Shown here: positions 14,866-23,917 of the stretch, in pieces
Layout of the letters: each line of letters opens with the position of its first letter
Numbering within the stretch: position 1 is the first letter of the stretch
Source: Vicinamibacterales bacterium
Lineage (GTDB): Bacteria; Acidobacteriota; Vicinamibacteria; Vicinamibacterales; 2-12-FULL-66-21
DNA length: 64,000 nt
Assembly (NCBI GenBank): GCA_035699745.1
Contig: DASSPH010000070.1
Span: 1 to 64,000, forward strand
Direction: 5' to 3'
The notes under the pieces: model-generated
Databases searched by the model: none
What the model was told of the DNA's origin: nothing
The model's input: the letters and a program-made list of their open reading frames with translations, nothing else
Translations under genes and position numbers: made by a program

Positions 14866-16737
14866 CTACAACTCCACCTGCACGCCCAGCTCGACGACGC
14901 GCTCCGGCGGCAGGCGGAAGAACGCCGTGGCGCGGCCGGCGTTGCGCGCGATCAGGACGAACAGGCGCTCGCGCCAGGGCGCCATGCCTGGCGCGCGGGT
15001 CGCGATCAGCGTTTCCCGGCCGAGGAAATAGGTCACGTCCGACTGGTCGATCACCAGCCCCCGATCGGACGCCTGCAGCAGCGCGGCCGGCACGTCCGGA
15101 TCTTCCATGAACCCGTAGGTCAGCGTCAGCTCGAAGACGCCCGCGCCCAGCTCGCGCACGGCGCAGCGGTCCGTTTCCGGCACGTGCGGCACCGGCTTGG
15201 TGACCACCATCAGGATCACCACGTGCTCGTGCAGTACTTTGTTGTAGCGCAGGTTGTGCGCCAGCGCCGCCGGCGTGCCCTTCGGCTGCGCCGTCATGAA
15301 CACCGCGGTGCCGGGCACGCGCGCCGGCGGATGCTCGACGATGTGCGTCATGAACGTCTCGAGCGGCACCGCGCGGGCCATCAGCCGATCCGCGACCAGG
15401 CGCCGGCCGGTCTTCCAGGTCGTCATCAACGTGAAGATCCCCCACCCGATCACCAGCGGCAGCCAGCCGCCGTGCGCGATCTTCAGCACGTTCGCGCCGA
15501 AGAACGCCAGATCGATGACGAGGAACGCGCCGGTGACCGCCGCGGCGACGGCAGCCGGCCAGCGCCAGCGCTCGACCGCGACGACGTACAAGAGCACCGC
15601 GGTGATGACCATCGTCAGGGTGACCGCGATCCCGTACGCCGCCGCCAGCGCGGTCGACGATCCGAAGCCGATGACGATCAGAATCGTGCAGATCATCAAC
15701 GCCCAGTTCACCTGCGGCACGTAGACCTGTCCGATCTCCTCCGACGACGTGTGCGAGATGTCGAGGCGCGGCGAGAAGCCGAGCTGGATGGCCTGGCGGG
15801 TCAGCGAGAAGGCACCCGAGATCAGCGCCTGGGAGGCGATGATCGCCGCGGCCGTGGCCAGGCCGACCAGCGGATACAGCGCCCATGACGGCGCCAGCAG
15901 GAAGAACGGCTGATGCGCTGCGGCCGGGTCGAGGATCAGCAGCGCGCCCTGGCCGAAATAGTTCAGCAGCAGCGCCGGCAGCACGAGGCCGAACCACGCC
16001 AGGCGGATCGGCCGCTTGCCGAAGTGCCCCATGTCCGCATAGAGCGCCTCTCCGCCGGTGACGACCAGGAACACGGCGCCGAGCACGGCGAAGCCGTGCA
16101 GCCGGTGCGCCTCGAAGAATCCCACCGCGTGTCGCGGATCGACGGCGGTCAGCACGATCGGCGCGCGCACCAGCCACACGATGCCGAGAATCGCGATCAC
16201 GACGAACCAGACGACCATCACCGGGCCGAACAGCGTGCCGACCCTGGCGGTGCCGTGGCGCTGAATCGCAAACACGGCGACGAGGATGGCGACGGTGACG
16301 GGCACCACGAACCGGTCGAACAGCGGCGTCGCGATCTTCAGTCCCTCGACGGCGCCGAGCACGGTGATCGCCGGCGTGATCATGCCGTCGCCGTAGAGCA
16401 GCGCGGCGCCGAAGATCCCCATCATCACCAGCAGCGGCCACTTCGGCTGGTTCGGCGACCGCTGCGGCAGCAGCGCCGTCAGCGCCAGGATCCCCCCCTC
16501 GCCCTGGTTGTCGGCGCGCATCACGATGGCGATGTACTTGATCGAGATGACGATCAGGAGCGAGTAGATGATGAGCGACAGCACGCCGAGGACGTTCGCC
16601 GCGGTCGCCGGCACCGAGTGGGAACCGAAGAAGCATTCCCGCATCGCGTACAGCGGGCTGGTGCCGATGTCGCCGTACACGACCCCCACGGCAGCGAGCG
16701 TCAACGGCAGGAGTGGACGGCGGACGCCGGTCGACAC
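14866..16737 (-). CDS. kup: Kup-type potassium uptake protein
   Basis: The 623-residue protein has about twelve transmembrane helices in the first 450 residues and a cytoplasmic C-terminal domain. The opening VVYGDIGTSPLYAMRECFFG and the RADNQGEGGILAL loop are hallmarks of the KUP/HAK/KT family, which imports K+ with protons. The start is GTG at 16737, with GGAGGG at 16743-16748 on the coding strand. The leader contains a c-di-AMP riboswitch whose 3' edge lies about 15 nt from the start codon, so expression is very likely shut down when c-di-AMP, and therefore K+, is high. Confidence 0.96.
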   Translation of the reverse strand: MSTGVRRPLLPLTLAAVGVVYGDIGTSPLYAMRECFFGSHSVPATAANVLGVLSLIIYSLLIVISIKYIAIVMRADNQGEGGILALTALLPQRSPNQPKWPLLVMMGIFGAALLYGDGMITPAITVLGAVEGLKIATPLFDRFVVPVTVAILVAVFAIQRHGTARVGTLFGPVMVVWFVVIAILGIVWLVRAPIVLTAVDPRHAVGFFEAHRLHGFAVLGAVFLVVTGGEALYADMGHFGKRPIRLAWFGLVLPALLLNYFGQGALLILDPAAAHQPFFLLAPSWALYPLVGLATAAAIIASQALISGAFSLTRQAIQLGFSPRLDISHTSSEEIGQVYVPQVNWALMICTILIVIGFGSSTALAAAYGIAVTLTMVITAVLLYVVAVERWRWPAAVAAAVTGAFLVIDLAFFGANVLKIAHGGWLPLVIGWGIFTLMTTWKTGRRLVADRLMARAVPLETFMTHIVEHPPARVPGTAVFMTAQPKGTPAALAHNLRYNKVLHEHVVILMVVTKPVPHVPETDRCAVRELGAGVFELTLTYGFMEDPDVPAALLQASDRGLVIDQSDVTYFLGRETLIATRAPGMAPWRERLFVLIARNAGRATAFFRLPPERVVELGVQVEL

Positions 16738-16752
16738 GAGGACCCTCCAATT

Positions 16753-16892
16753 CCGCCGCCGGGGTTAGCTGACGGGCTCGAGGTTGGAAGTCCTCTACCA
16801 GCTTACCCGTCCGCGCCCGCGGCGCGCCGGCGGAACGGCTGGATACGCCCCACTAGTGGGTCCCCCGTGGCGCCGCGCGGCGCCCTAGGCGT
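16753..16892 (-). ncRNA. c-di-AMP riboswitch (ydaO/yuaA type) in the kup leader
   Basis: Read on the minus strand, this stretch carries both conserved cores of the ydaO/yuaA riboswitch in order. GGGGGACCCA (16857-16866) is followed by a short loop, GGGGCG and TATCC. Near the 3' end comes CGAGCCCGTCAGCTAACC (about 16763-16780), then CCCGGCGGCG. The outer CGCC near 16888-16891 can pair with GGCG near 16753-16758 as P1. Riboswitches of this class bind two c-di-AMP molecules and usually turn off K+ importer or cell-wall genes. Position directly before kup fits well. The aptamer ends about 5 nt from the Shine-Dalgarno sequence and I see no separate terminator stem, so control may be translational. 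Confidence 0.9.
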
Positions 16893-16963
16893 TGTCGTCC
16901 ACTATCGTAGCGCCGATTGGCGCCCGGCGTGCAAGGGGAACTCAGCAGGAGGTCGTGTCGGGC

Positions 16964-17620
16964 ATGTTCAAGGCGAACGGGCTCTCGATCGTGCTCATCG
17001 CGCTGTTTCTCGTCACCATGGGCGGCCAGGCGGTGACCGGCTGGAAGGCGCACAACCAGGATCTGCTGGATCACGGGCGGGCGCCGGCCCCCTTCGCAGC
17101 CTATCTCGGCAGCGGACACTTCCTCGAAGCGACGGGCGAGAACTGGGAGAGCGAGTTCCTCCAGATGGCGCTCTTCGTCCTGCTGACGACGTTTCTCTAT
17201 CAGAAGGGATCGGCGGAGTCGAAGCGTCCGTCGGTAGTGGAAGAGGTGGATCTGGATCCGCGGCGCTTCCAGGACGACCCGGAGGCCCCCTGGCCGGTGC
17301 GCCGCGGCGGGTGGCTCCTCCGCGTCTACGAGCACTCGCTGGGCCTCACGTTCGTGATCCTGTTCTTCCTCTCGCTCTGGATTCACGCCGCCGGCGGCCT
17401 GCAGGAGCTCAACGAGGAGCAGCGCGCGCACGGCCAGCCCGCCGTCTCGATGACCGAGTACGTCGGCGGCGCGCAGTTCTGGTTCGAGTCGTTCCAGAAC
17501 TGGCAGAGCGAGTTCCTCTCGCTGGCGGCGATGGTCGTCGGCACGATCGTCCTGCGCCAGCGCGGGTCGGCGGAGTCGAAACCGGTCCACGCCTCGCACC
17601 GCGACACCGGTCGGGCCTAG
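16964..17620 (+). CDS. DUF6766-like membrane protein with internal duplication
   Basis: The protein has 218 residues and about four transmembrane helices. Two segments repeat the same pattern: ENWESEFLQMALFVLLTTFL...QKGSAESK (about 60-90) and QNWQSEFLSLAAMVVGTIVL...QRGSAESK (about 180-210), each preceded by a helix starting in Ile/Val/Leu. The linker between them is acidic and hydrophilic. I recall this arrangement from DUF6766 proteins; no activity is known. AGGAGG at 16947-16952 supports either the ATG at 16964 (11 nt) or an in-frame GTG at 16955 (2 nt); the ATG is more natural. Divergent from the riboswitch-controlled kup. Confidence 0.75.
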   Translation: MFKANGLSIVLIALFLVTMGGQAVTGWKAHNQDLLDHGRAPAPFAAYLGSGHFLEATGENWESEFLQMALFVLLTTFLYQKGSAESKRPSVVEEVDLDPRRFQDDPEAPWPVRRGGWLLRVYEHSLGLTFVILFFLSLWIHAAGGLQELNEEQRAHGQPAVSMTEYVGGAQFWFESFQNWQSEFLSLAAMVVGTIVLRQRGSAESKPVHASHRDTGRA

Positions 17621-17637
17621 CAGGGTATCCTAGGGGC

Positions 17638-18099
17638 ATGAAGCTCCTGATTCTTGCCGTCGCGCTGGCGTTGGCCGCGCCCGCGGCCCCGGCGCAGCAG
17701 AAGGCGGCCGCGCCCGCGAAACCACACCTGCTCGTCTACAAGAGCCCGACCTGCGGCTGCTGCGCGAAGTGGGTCGAGTACATGGAGGCGCACGGCTTCA
17801 CCGCCGCGGTCACCAACATGCCGGACGTCACGCCGGTCAAGATCACGCACAAGCTGCCGCCGAAGCTGGCGTCGTGCCACACGACGCTGGTGAACGGCTA
17901 CGTGATCGAAGGGCACGTGCCGGTCGAAGACGTGCGCCGGCTGCTCAAGGAAAAGCCGGCCGACGTGGCCGGCCTCGCCGCCCCTGGCATGCCCGCGGGG
18001 TCGCCCGGCATGGACGTGCCGAATTCGCCGCCCTACGACGTGATGGCGTTCGACAAGGCCGGCGGCACCCGGGTGTTCGCCACGCACCGGCCCCGGTAG
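17638..18099 (+). CDS. Exported DUF411 metal-binding protein
   Basis: The 153-residue protein has a signal peptide (LLILAVALALAAPAAPAQ) followed by the DUF411 core: VYKSPTCGCCAKWVEYMEAHGF (a TCGCC metal-binding motif), a central KLPPKLASCHTTLVNGYVIEGHVP with another conserved Cys-His, and a Pro/Gly/Met-containing end (GMPAGSPGMDV). DUF411 proteins occur with copper and other metal-resistance genes and have a thioredoxin-like fold; a periplasmic metal-binding role is likely. The gene starts 17 bp after the DUF6766-like gene. TATCCT at 17626-17631 lies 6 nt before the ATG, so it may also have its own promoter. Confidence 0.88.
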   Translation: MKLLILAVALALAAPAAPAQQKAAAPAKPHLLVYKSPTCGCCAKWVEYMEAHGFTAAVTNMPDVTPVKITHKLPPKLASCHTTLVNGYVIEGHVPVEDVRRLLKEKPADVAGLAAPGMPAGSPGMDVPNSPPYDVMAFDKAGGTRVFATHRPR

Positions 18100-18111
18100 G
18101 ATCCGCTCGCG

Positions 18112-20400
18112 TCAGAACGACGCCGTGAGTCTCACCCCGGCGCTGCGCGGCGGCGCGAGCGCGGTGCCGGAGAACAGGCCCGCGAAGTTGATCACGTCGA
18201 ACCGGTTGGTCAGGTTGCGGACGTCGGCGTAGAGGCGCAGCGATCGCCGCGCGCCCTCCGCGAGCGCGACACCGCCGGCGACGTCGAGGCTCGCGGCCGG
18301 CTTCACGCGGCCGGTGACGAAGTCGACGCGCGCCACCGTCCGCGCGCCGTACTGCTCGAGCGACTCTTCCAGCGAGTCCGCCTCTTCGAACGGCAGCCCG
18401 CTGCCAAACGACGCCGACACCGCGATCCACGAGCGCGGCAGCGCGAGTCGCAGGCGGCCGCGCAGCGTGTGCCGCTGATCCTGCGAGATGGGAAACGCCT
18501 GCCCCTCCGTTCCCGCGTCGTCGTCTTCGAGCAGCAGCCCGCCGGTGACCGGGAACTCGCCGGTGGCGCGCATGTAGGCGTAGGCCAGCGAACCGGACCA
18601 GCGCGCTCCTTCCCGGACCTCGAGCTTCAGCTCCGCGCCGTTGATTCGCGCGCGGCGAAACGCCATCGGGAAGCTCACGCCGGTGTTCAGCAGCAGGTCG
18701 TCGTCTGCGAAGTTGTCCAGCCGCCGCATGAAGTAGCTGGCGTCCAGACGGCCGCGGCCCCGCAGGGCTTTCGAGAGCCCGGCCTCGACGAAATGACCGC
18801 GCGACGGCCTCACCGGCAGCCGCACCGCTTCGTCGCTGAGATCGGCGGTCTCGGCGGAACTCGCCAGCAGCAGGTTCTCGACTGCCGGCGTCTGGAAGAT
18901 GCGATCGTACGAGGCCCGCACCAACAGTCCGCGAGCATCGAACGCGCGCGCGGCGGCGAGCCGCGGGCTCCATGCCGATTCGTGGACCAGAAAGCGGTAG
19001 CGGTCCCAGCGAAGGCCGGCATTCAGCGTCCACGGGCCGCTCCGGATCTGATCCTGAACGAAGAACGCCTGCTCGCTCCCGGTTGCCTCGTCCGCGAAAT
19101 CGAACGTCCGCGGCGTCCCGTCGTCGAATCGATCCGGATCGGTAATCGCGTAGGCAAGCGCTTCGCGCGCGCGCGCCAGATCGGCGTCGGCGCCGGCCTT
19201 CAGCTCGTGGACGCCGTGGTTCAGGGCGACGGTCGCCTTGACGTAGCCGTTCGTCAGCGATCGTGACTGATCGACGATCAGCGGCGTCGCCAGCGCGTTC
19301 GACTCGAGGCCGGCCGACACGCGGCGTCCCATGCCCACCACTTCGGCGACGGCGCGCGGCGACAGGATGCTGCGGTACGAGAACTGCGCCGCGGTCTCGC
19401 GGCCGGTCCGGGTCTGTTCCTGGCCGGCGGCCTGCTGCACCAGCTCGTTCGGCACCTGAAAGTCGAGGCGGCCGTGGCGCGCGATGAGGCCAATGCGATC
19501 GGCGCCGGCGACATCCGCTTCCCACCGGGTCGACGCGCGCGACGACGTCCCCCGGTTGGTGAAATTGCGCTCGACCGGCGGATCGAGGAACCGATTCGTC
19601 GACGACGCGCCGGCGCTGACCTGGACGGTCTGCGCATCGGTCGCGTAGCCGGCGGCGCCCTCCGCTTCGCGCGTCGCGAAGCTGCCGACGGTCAGCGCCG
19701 CGCTGCCATGCGCGCCGCGGCGCCCGCCGGCGTCGGTCACCACCTCCACCACGCCGCCGAGCTTTCGTCCGTACTCCGCCGGATAGCCGCCGGTCAGGAT
19801 CGCGAAGCTGCGGACCGATTCGGCCCCGAGCGGCGGCGCGAACGCCGGCGATCGGTTGTCGGTGAGCGGCAGCCCGTCGATCACATACTGCGTGTCGTAC
19901 TCGGATCCGCGGGGATGCAGCACGCCGTTGGCTTCGAGCAGCCAGCCAGGTTCGGCGTTCACGAGGTCGACGAGGGCGCGGGACGCCGTCGCCGCCGGCC
20001 GCTCCTCGATGCGCTCGCGACCGATCCGCTGGATCGCGCCGGCCTGATGCGGATCCAGGAACGTGTCGGCCGCGACGGTGACGGACGCCTGCACCGGCGC
20101 GATCGTCAGCCCGATCCGCGCCTCGGCGGGGACCGCGGAGCGGATCTCCACGGTCACCGTCGACGCGGCGAAGCCGGCGGATGACGCGGTCACGCGATAG
20201 GTGCCGTACGGCAGCCGTCTGACCGTCGCGACGCCGGTCTCGTCGGTGTCGGCGCGTTCGCGCACGTGGACGCCATCGCTCGACACCTCGATCGCCGCGC
20301 GCGCGACCGGCAGACCGGCGGCATCGGTGACGGTGACGCGCAGTTCGCCGGTGTAGCTCGCGGAAAACTGCGCCAGCGCGAGGAGCAGGGCCGGAATCAT
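18112..20400 (-). CDS. TonB-dependent receptor with carboxypeptidase-like regulatory domain
   Basis: The 762-residue protein has a short signal peptide, then a carboxypeptidase-regulatory-like Ig-type domain (about 18-95; GELRVTVTDAAGLPVARAAIEV and GTYRVTASSAGF). A plug domain (about 110-225; YVIDGLPLTD, GGYPAEYGRKLGGVVEVVT) is followed by a beta barrel that ends in a terminal Phe, typical of outer-membrane insertion. Such receptors import siderophores, cobalamin or glycans using TonB energy. I see no clear TonB box and no partner SusD-like gene; the receptor stands alone and converges with the DUF411 gene. Substrate unknown. Confidence 0.92.
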   Translation of the reverse strand: MIPALLLALAQFSASYTGELRVTVTDAAGLPVARAAIEVSSDGVHVRERADTDETGVATVRRLPYGTYRVTASSAGFAASTVTVEIRSAVPAEARIGLTIAPVQASVTVAADTFLDPHQAGAIQRIGRERIEERPAATASRALVDLVNAEPGWLLEANGVLHPRGSEYDTQYVIDGLPLTDNRSPAFAPPLGAESVRSFAILTGGYPAEYGRKLGGVVEVVTDAGGRRGAHGSAALTVGSFATREAEGAAGYATDAQTVQVSAGASSTNRFLDPPVERNFTNRGTSSRASTRWEADVAGADRIGLIARHGRLDFQVPNELVQQAAGQEQTRTGRETAAQFSYRSILSPRAVAEVVGMGRRVSAGLESNALATPLIVDQSRSLTNGYVKATVALNHGVHELKAGADADLARAREALAYAITDPDRFDDGTPRTFDFADEATGSEQAFFVQDQIRSGPWTLNAGLRWDRYRFLVHESAWSPRLAAARAFDARGLLVRASYDRIFQTPAVENLLLASSAETADLSDEAVRLPVRPSRGHFVEAGLSKALRGRGRLDASYFMRRLDNFADDDLLLNTGVSFPMAFRRARINGAELKLEVREGARWSGSLAYAYMRATGEFPVTGGLLLEDDDAGTEGQAFPISQDQRHTLRGRLRLALPRSWIAVSASFGSGLPFEEADSLEESLEQYGARTVARVDFVTGRVKPAASLDVAGGVALAEGARRSLRLYADVRNLTNRFDVINFAGLFSGTALAPPRSAGVRLTASF

Positions 20401-20491
20401 CCCCCGCTAGAATGCCACAGCCGTGAGCGGGGCCGGACCGGCGGCTGTCAACCGTCTCGCGGGGACCGCTGTATCTCTGCCAGAGGTCAAC

Positions 20492-20836
20492 ATGCACATC
20501 GGGATTCCTGAGCTCATTCTTCTCTCGGTCGCGTTCGTGGCGGTCGCCGGGACGATCGCCGGTGCGGTGGTGCTGATTCGTGCCTTCGCCGGCAAGGCGA
20601 AGCGGTTCGGCTACCCCACCACCCGCGCGTACCTGAGGGCGGTCCCGCGAACCGACGCCGAGAAGCAGGACGCGACCGACCTGGCCCTCAAAGGGGGAGT
20701 GTTCTGCATCCTCGGGGTGCTCTTCCCTCCTTTCATCCTGATCGGTCTCGTGCCGCTGTTCTTCGGCGCGCGGAAGATCGTATGGACGTCGATGGGGTTG
20801 GGCCTCGTGGACGACGCCGACCAGCGTGAGGCGTGA
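20492..20836 (+). CDS. Small two-helix membrane protein upstream of ECF sigma gene
   Basis: This 114-residue protein has two hydrophobic helices: residues about 6-31 and 68-90 (FCILGVLFPPFILIGLVPLFFG). A basic, polar linker with RAYLRAVPRTDAEKQDATDL lies between them. The ATG at 20492 follows GAGG at 20482-20485; a start at 20423 would add an unlikely Pro/Ala leader. It overlaps the sigma-factor start as GTGA and is presumably co-expressed with it. The family is not recognised. The co-operon position suggests a role in the same envelope response. Confidence 0.75.
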   Translation: MHIGIPELILLSVAFVAVAGTIAGAVVLIRAFAGKAKRFGYPTTRAYLRAVPRTDAEKQDATDLALKGGVFCILGVLFPPFILIGLVPLFFGARKIVWTSMGLGLVDDADQREA

Positions 20837-21372
20837 GCGATCCGGATCGTGGCGCGATTCGCGAAGTACGCGCGGGCGACCGTAACGCGTTCGGCCGTCT
20901 CGTCGAGCGTTATCAGGGACGGCTGTTCGGCCTGGTCGTTGTCGTGCTGCGCGATCGCGCCGCGGCCGAGGAGGTGACACAGGATGCGTTCGTCCGCGCG
21001 TATATGCGGCTCGATCGCTATGACGAACGGCTGCCGTTCTATCCCTGGTTGGCCACCATCGCGGTCAGGCTGGCGCAGAACCGCCTGCATCAGCAGGGGC
21101 GGACGCTGCGCCGGGAGGGAACGCCCCTCGACAGCGACGCCGGACCGGGCGCCGAACGGTCTCCCCTCAGCACGCTCATCGCAGAGGAACGCAGCCGCCG
21201 CCTCCGCCGCGCCGTCGGCGCGCTGTCCTCGGGAGAGCGCACGGCCGTGATGCTCTATTACGCCGACGAGTTGCCGGTGCGCGAGGTCGCTCGCGCGCTG
21301 GGCGTCAGCACTGGAACGATCAAGACGCTGCTGTTCCGCGCCCGCCGCCACTTACGGGAGATGTTGACATGA
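20833..21372 (+). CDS. ECF-type RNA polymerase sigma factor
   Basis: The 179-residue protein has sigma region 2 (about 10-75; NAFGRLVERYQGRLFGLV, AAEEVTQDAFVRAYMRLDRY, FYPWLATIAVRLAQNRL) and region 4 (about 120-178; VGALSSGERTAVMLYYADELPVREVARALGVSTGTIKTLLFRARRHLREML). No region 1.1 or 3 is present, as expected for group 4 sigma factors. The start is GTG at 20833, overlapping the previous stop. The next gene is a zinc-finger anti-sigma factor overlapping by ATGA, so activity is probably held in check at the membrane. Confidence 0.95.
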   Translation: MSDPDRGAIREVRAGDRNAFGRLVERYQGRLFGLVVVVLRDRAAAEEVTQDAFVRAYMRLDRYDERLPFYPWLATIAVRLAQNRLHQQGRTLRREGTPLDSDAGPGAERSPLSTLIAEERSRRLRRAVGALSSGERTAVMLYYADELPVREVARALGVSTGTIKTLLFRARRHLREMLT

Positions 21373-21893
21373 CCTGCGCCCACGTCCTCGATTTGATCGA
21401 TGCCGGTCCGTTTGCCGTTCATTCCGCGGCACACCTGGCCGCAGCCCGCGCGCATGCGCGCAACTGCGCGACCTGCGGGCCGGCCCTCGCGGCGCTGCGG
21501 CAGATCGAACCAGAGCTGAAGGCGCTTGGAGATCAGTCAGGGGCGCCGGATGTGAGGATGGCTGTGCTGGCGCGGATTGAAGGCATCCCGCGGGTCGAGG
21601 CCCGGCCGCTCGAACGTGAAACGGCGTCACCCGCCCGGCAGCCATGGTTGGCGTGGGCCGGCGCATTCGGCGCCGTGGCCGCTGTCGTCGCCACTCCGTG
21701 GACCGGCTCCGCGCTCGTCGACACTCTCGCGCCCCGAACCGGCACGTTCACCGCGAGCCTCGTCGGCCTGCCGCCCGCGGGGCCGGCGGCGCTCGTCGTC
21801 GCGCTCGGGCTGTTTCTGTATGCGAAGGGGCTGTTCTCGCTGGCCGCTACCGCGGCGCCAGCTCGCCGCGCCGGAGACGTCGATAGAGATTGA
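21369..21893 (+). CDS. Anti-sigma factor with HC2-type zinc finger and membrane helices
   Basis: The 174-residue protein opens with an anti-sigma zinc-finger: Cys3, then HARNCATC around residues 29-36, giving the His-x3-Cys-x2-Cys pattern of ZAS-type anti-sigma factors. Two hydrophobic segments follow (about 92-110 and 135-160), placing it in the inner membrane. It overlaps the sigma gene by ATGA, matching the usual sigma/anti-sigma order. Its end overlaps the convergent ppa gene by 47 bp, an unusually long convergent overlap. The signal that would release the sigma factor is unknown. Confidence 0.85.
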   Translation: MTCAHVLDLIDAGPFAVHSAAHLAAARAHARNCATCGPALAALRQIEPELKALGDQSGAPDVRMAVLARIEGIPRVEARPLERETASPARQPWLAWAGAFGAVAAVVATPWTGSALVDTLAPRTGTFTASLVGLPPAGPAALVVALGLFLYAKGLFSLAATAAPARRAGDVDRD

Positions 21894-22395
21894 GCGCCTC
21901 GTTGATGATCTCCACCGCCGCCTCGGGCCCGAGCAGGTCTTCCACGATCACCTGCTTGTGCTCGAGGACCTTGTAGTCCTCGAAGAACCTGCGCAGCATC
22001 CGCAGGACGTGCGCCGGCAGCTGCGCCTTGTCGCGGTAGTCCGCGTAGGCGGGGTCGCGGACGCTAATCGCGACGATCTTGTCGTCCACGCCCTTCTCGT
22101 CCCGCATCCGCATCACGCCGATCGCCCGCGCGTCGACGATGGTCAGCGGGAACACCGGCTCCTGGCCGAGCACCAGCACGTCCAGCGGATCGCCGTCGTC
22201 GCAGAACGTCCGCGGGATGAAGCCGTAGTCCGCCGGGTAGTAGACGGCGCTGTAGAGCACGCGGTCGAGCCGCAGCAGCCCGGTCTCCTTGTCCAGCTCG
22301 TACTTGTTGGTGCTGCCCTTCGGAATCTCGATGATCGCCGGAAACGCCGTCGCGACCTGCGTGTCATCGACGTAGGTATCGTGCCAGGGATGCAT
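21847..22395 (-). CDS. ppa: Inorganic pyrophosphatase, family I
   Basis: The 182-residue protein matches soluble family I pyrophosphatases: substrate-binding [25 protein letters not shown], the signature [11 protein letters not shown] with its metal-binding aspartates (about 66-76), the [10 protein letters not shown] strand, and the C-terminal FFEDYKVLE helix. It hydrolyses the pyrophosphate released by biosynthesis. It starts just after the isopropylmalate-synthase-like gene (3-bp gap), so both are probably one transcript that also includes the two genes upstream. Confidence 0.96.
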   Translation of the reverse strand: MHPWHDTYVDDTQVATAFPAIIEIPKGSTNKYELDKETGLLRLDRVLYSAVYYPADYGFIPRTFCDDGDPLDVLVLGQEPVFPLTIVDARAIGVMRMRDEKGVDDKIVAISVRDPAYADYRDKAQLPAHVLRMLRRFFEDYKVLEHKQVIVEDLLGPEAAVEIINEALNLYRRLRRGELAPR

Positions 22396-22398
22396 CGA

Positions 22399-23619
22399 TC
22401 AGGATCCCGCGAGCGACGCGTCGATCTCGGCGACGATTTCGTCGGCCGTCAGCACCGTCGCGGAAGACTTCGCCTTCTGGAAAATGCGATCGACGAGCTC
22501 GTCGGTCGCGGTGTAGCCGTGGCGCTCGAGCCAGAACACGACGTTGGATTTCCCCGACATCGGCCCGACGTCGATCTGCTGCTCGCGGCCGACCAGACTG
22601 GCCGGCACGCCTGAATACACCGCGTCGATCAGCGCCCGGTCGTTCTTGCGGAACGCCTTGATGACGGCGGCGGCGTGGACCCCGGTGGCGGTGCGGAACG
22701 CATCGCGGCCGACGACGGGATAGTTGGCGGGGATCGGAACGTCGGTGGCCGCGGCGACGGCGTCGCAGTACTCGCAGAGCGCCGAGAGATCGCGGTCGAT
22801 GCAGCCCATCAGCACCAGGTTCATCAGCAGCAGCTCCATCGGGGTGTTGCCGACGCGCTCGCCGAGGCCGATGGCGGCGCCGTGCAGCCGGGTCGCGCCC
22901 GCCTCGAGCGCCGCGAGGGTATTGATGACGGCCAGGTCGCGATCGCGATGCCCGTGCCAGTCGATCCCGACCCCGCCGCCGCAGTCGTCGATCACCGACT
23001 GGATGAAGCGCACCACGGCGGCGGCGCCGTGGGGGGTGGCATGGCCGACCGTGTCCGCGATGCAGACGCGCCTGGCGCCGGCGCGGATCGCGGTGGTGTA
23101 CAGCGCACGCAGCGTGTCGGGATCGGCGCGGGTCGTGTCTTCGGTCACGTACATGACCGGCAGCCCTTCTCCGACCGCGAACGTGATCGCCTCGTCGGTG
23201 AGCCGGAGCAGTTGCTCGAGCGTCCATCCCTCCGCGTACTGGCGCAGCGGGCTGGACCCGATGAACGCGCCGACCTCGATCGGAATGCCGGCGCGCTGCG
23301 AGATCTCCGCAATCGGCCGGATGTCGGCGATCAGCGTCCGCGCCGCGCAGTTCGCCGCGACCCGCAGCCGCCCATCCGCGATCTCTCGGGCGAGCCGCTC
23401 GACGTCGCGAACCACGTGCGGCCCGGCGCCGGGCAGGCCGATGTCCGCCGTGTCGATGCCGAGGCGATCGATCAGATGCAGGATGCGCAGCTTCTCGTCG
23501 ATCGACGGACAGCGCACCGACGGCGACTGCAGGCCGTCGCGCAGCGTCTCGTCGTCCAGCATGACGACGGGCGGCCTGGGGCGGTCGGTCCGGTTCCAGT
23601 CGTGGATCAGCGGGTGCAC
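22399..23619 (-). CDS. 2-isopropylmalate synthase / homocitrate synthase family enzyme, without regulatory domain
   Basis: The 406-residue protein has the DRE-TIM metallolyase core: DDETLRDGLQSP at the start, the metal-binding HGHRDRDLAVINTLAALEAG around the middle, GLGERVGNTPMELLL, and a C-terminal helical part with GVHAAAVIKAF and MSGKSNVVFWLERHG. It lacks the allosteric C-terminal leucine-binding domain of full LeuA (about 510+ residues). It would add acetyl-CoA to a 2-oxoacid. Whether it makes isopropylmalate, homocitrate or citramalate cannot be decided. The GTG at 23619 is the preferred start because longer forms overlap the upstream small gene further; even so it overlaps by 13 bp. Confidence 0.82.
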   Translation of the reverse strand: MHPLIHDWNRTDRPRPPVVMLDDETLRDGLQSPSVRCPSIDEKLRILHLIDRLGIDTADIGLPGAGPHVVRDVERLAREIADGRLRVAANCAARTLIADIRPIAEISQRAGIPIEVGAFIGSSPLRQYAEGWTLEQLLRLTDEAITFAVGEGLPVMYVTEDTTRADPDTLRALYTTAIRAGARRVCIADTVGHATPHGAAAVVRFIQSVIDDCGGGVGIDWHGHRDRDLAVINTLAALEAGATRLHGAAIGLGERVGNTPMELLLMNLVLMGCIDRDLSALCEYCDAVAAATDVPIPANYPVVGRDAFRTATGVHAAAVIKAFRKNDRALIDAVYSGVPASLVGREQQIDVGPMSGKSNVVFWLERHGYTATDELVDRIFQKAKSSATVLTADEIVAEIDASLAGS

Positions 23620-23885
23620 AGATACCTGCGATAGGTGTACATCGTCGCCAGGCCGGCAAGGAACACGCCGCACGCCCAGGCCGACGAGAACGCGATCGCG
23701 TCGACCCGGCCGCGGGCGAGATAGGTGCGCATGTCGACGCCGCGGCCGAGCCCGGCGTCGGCCCGCGTGGTCTCGATCAGGTAGCCGCGGACCGTATCGT
23801 GCTGGCGCATGTCGTAGACGCCGTTCCAGACGACGAAGCCCAGCGCGAACCAGAGAATCAGCAGACGCTTTTCGATCCGGGTCAT
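23607..23885 (-). CDS. Small two-helix membrane protein, unknown function
   Basis: The 92-residue protein has hydrophobic helices at about 6-24 (LLILWFALGFVVWNGVYD) and 63-84 (AIAFSSAWACGVFLAGLATMYTY) with a polar loop between them containing DMRQHDTVRGYLIE. It lies between the PP2C phosphatase gene (32 bp upstream) and the isopropylmalate-synthase-like gene (13-bp overlap), all in one direction. The conserved-looking topology and G/C-rich third positions support it as real. I do not recognise the family. Confidence 0.7.
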   Translation of the reverse strand: MTRIEKRLLILWFALGFVVWNGVYDMRQHDTVRGYLIETTRADAGLGRGVDMRTYLARGRVDAIAFSSAWACGVFLAGLATMYTYRRYLCTR

Positions 23886-23917
23886 GGTTGCATCCGCCTT
23901 CAGGCGGCCGGACGCGG

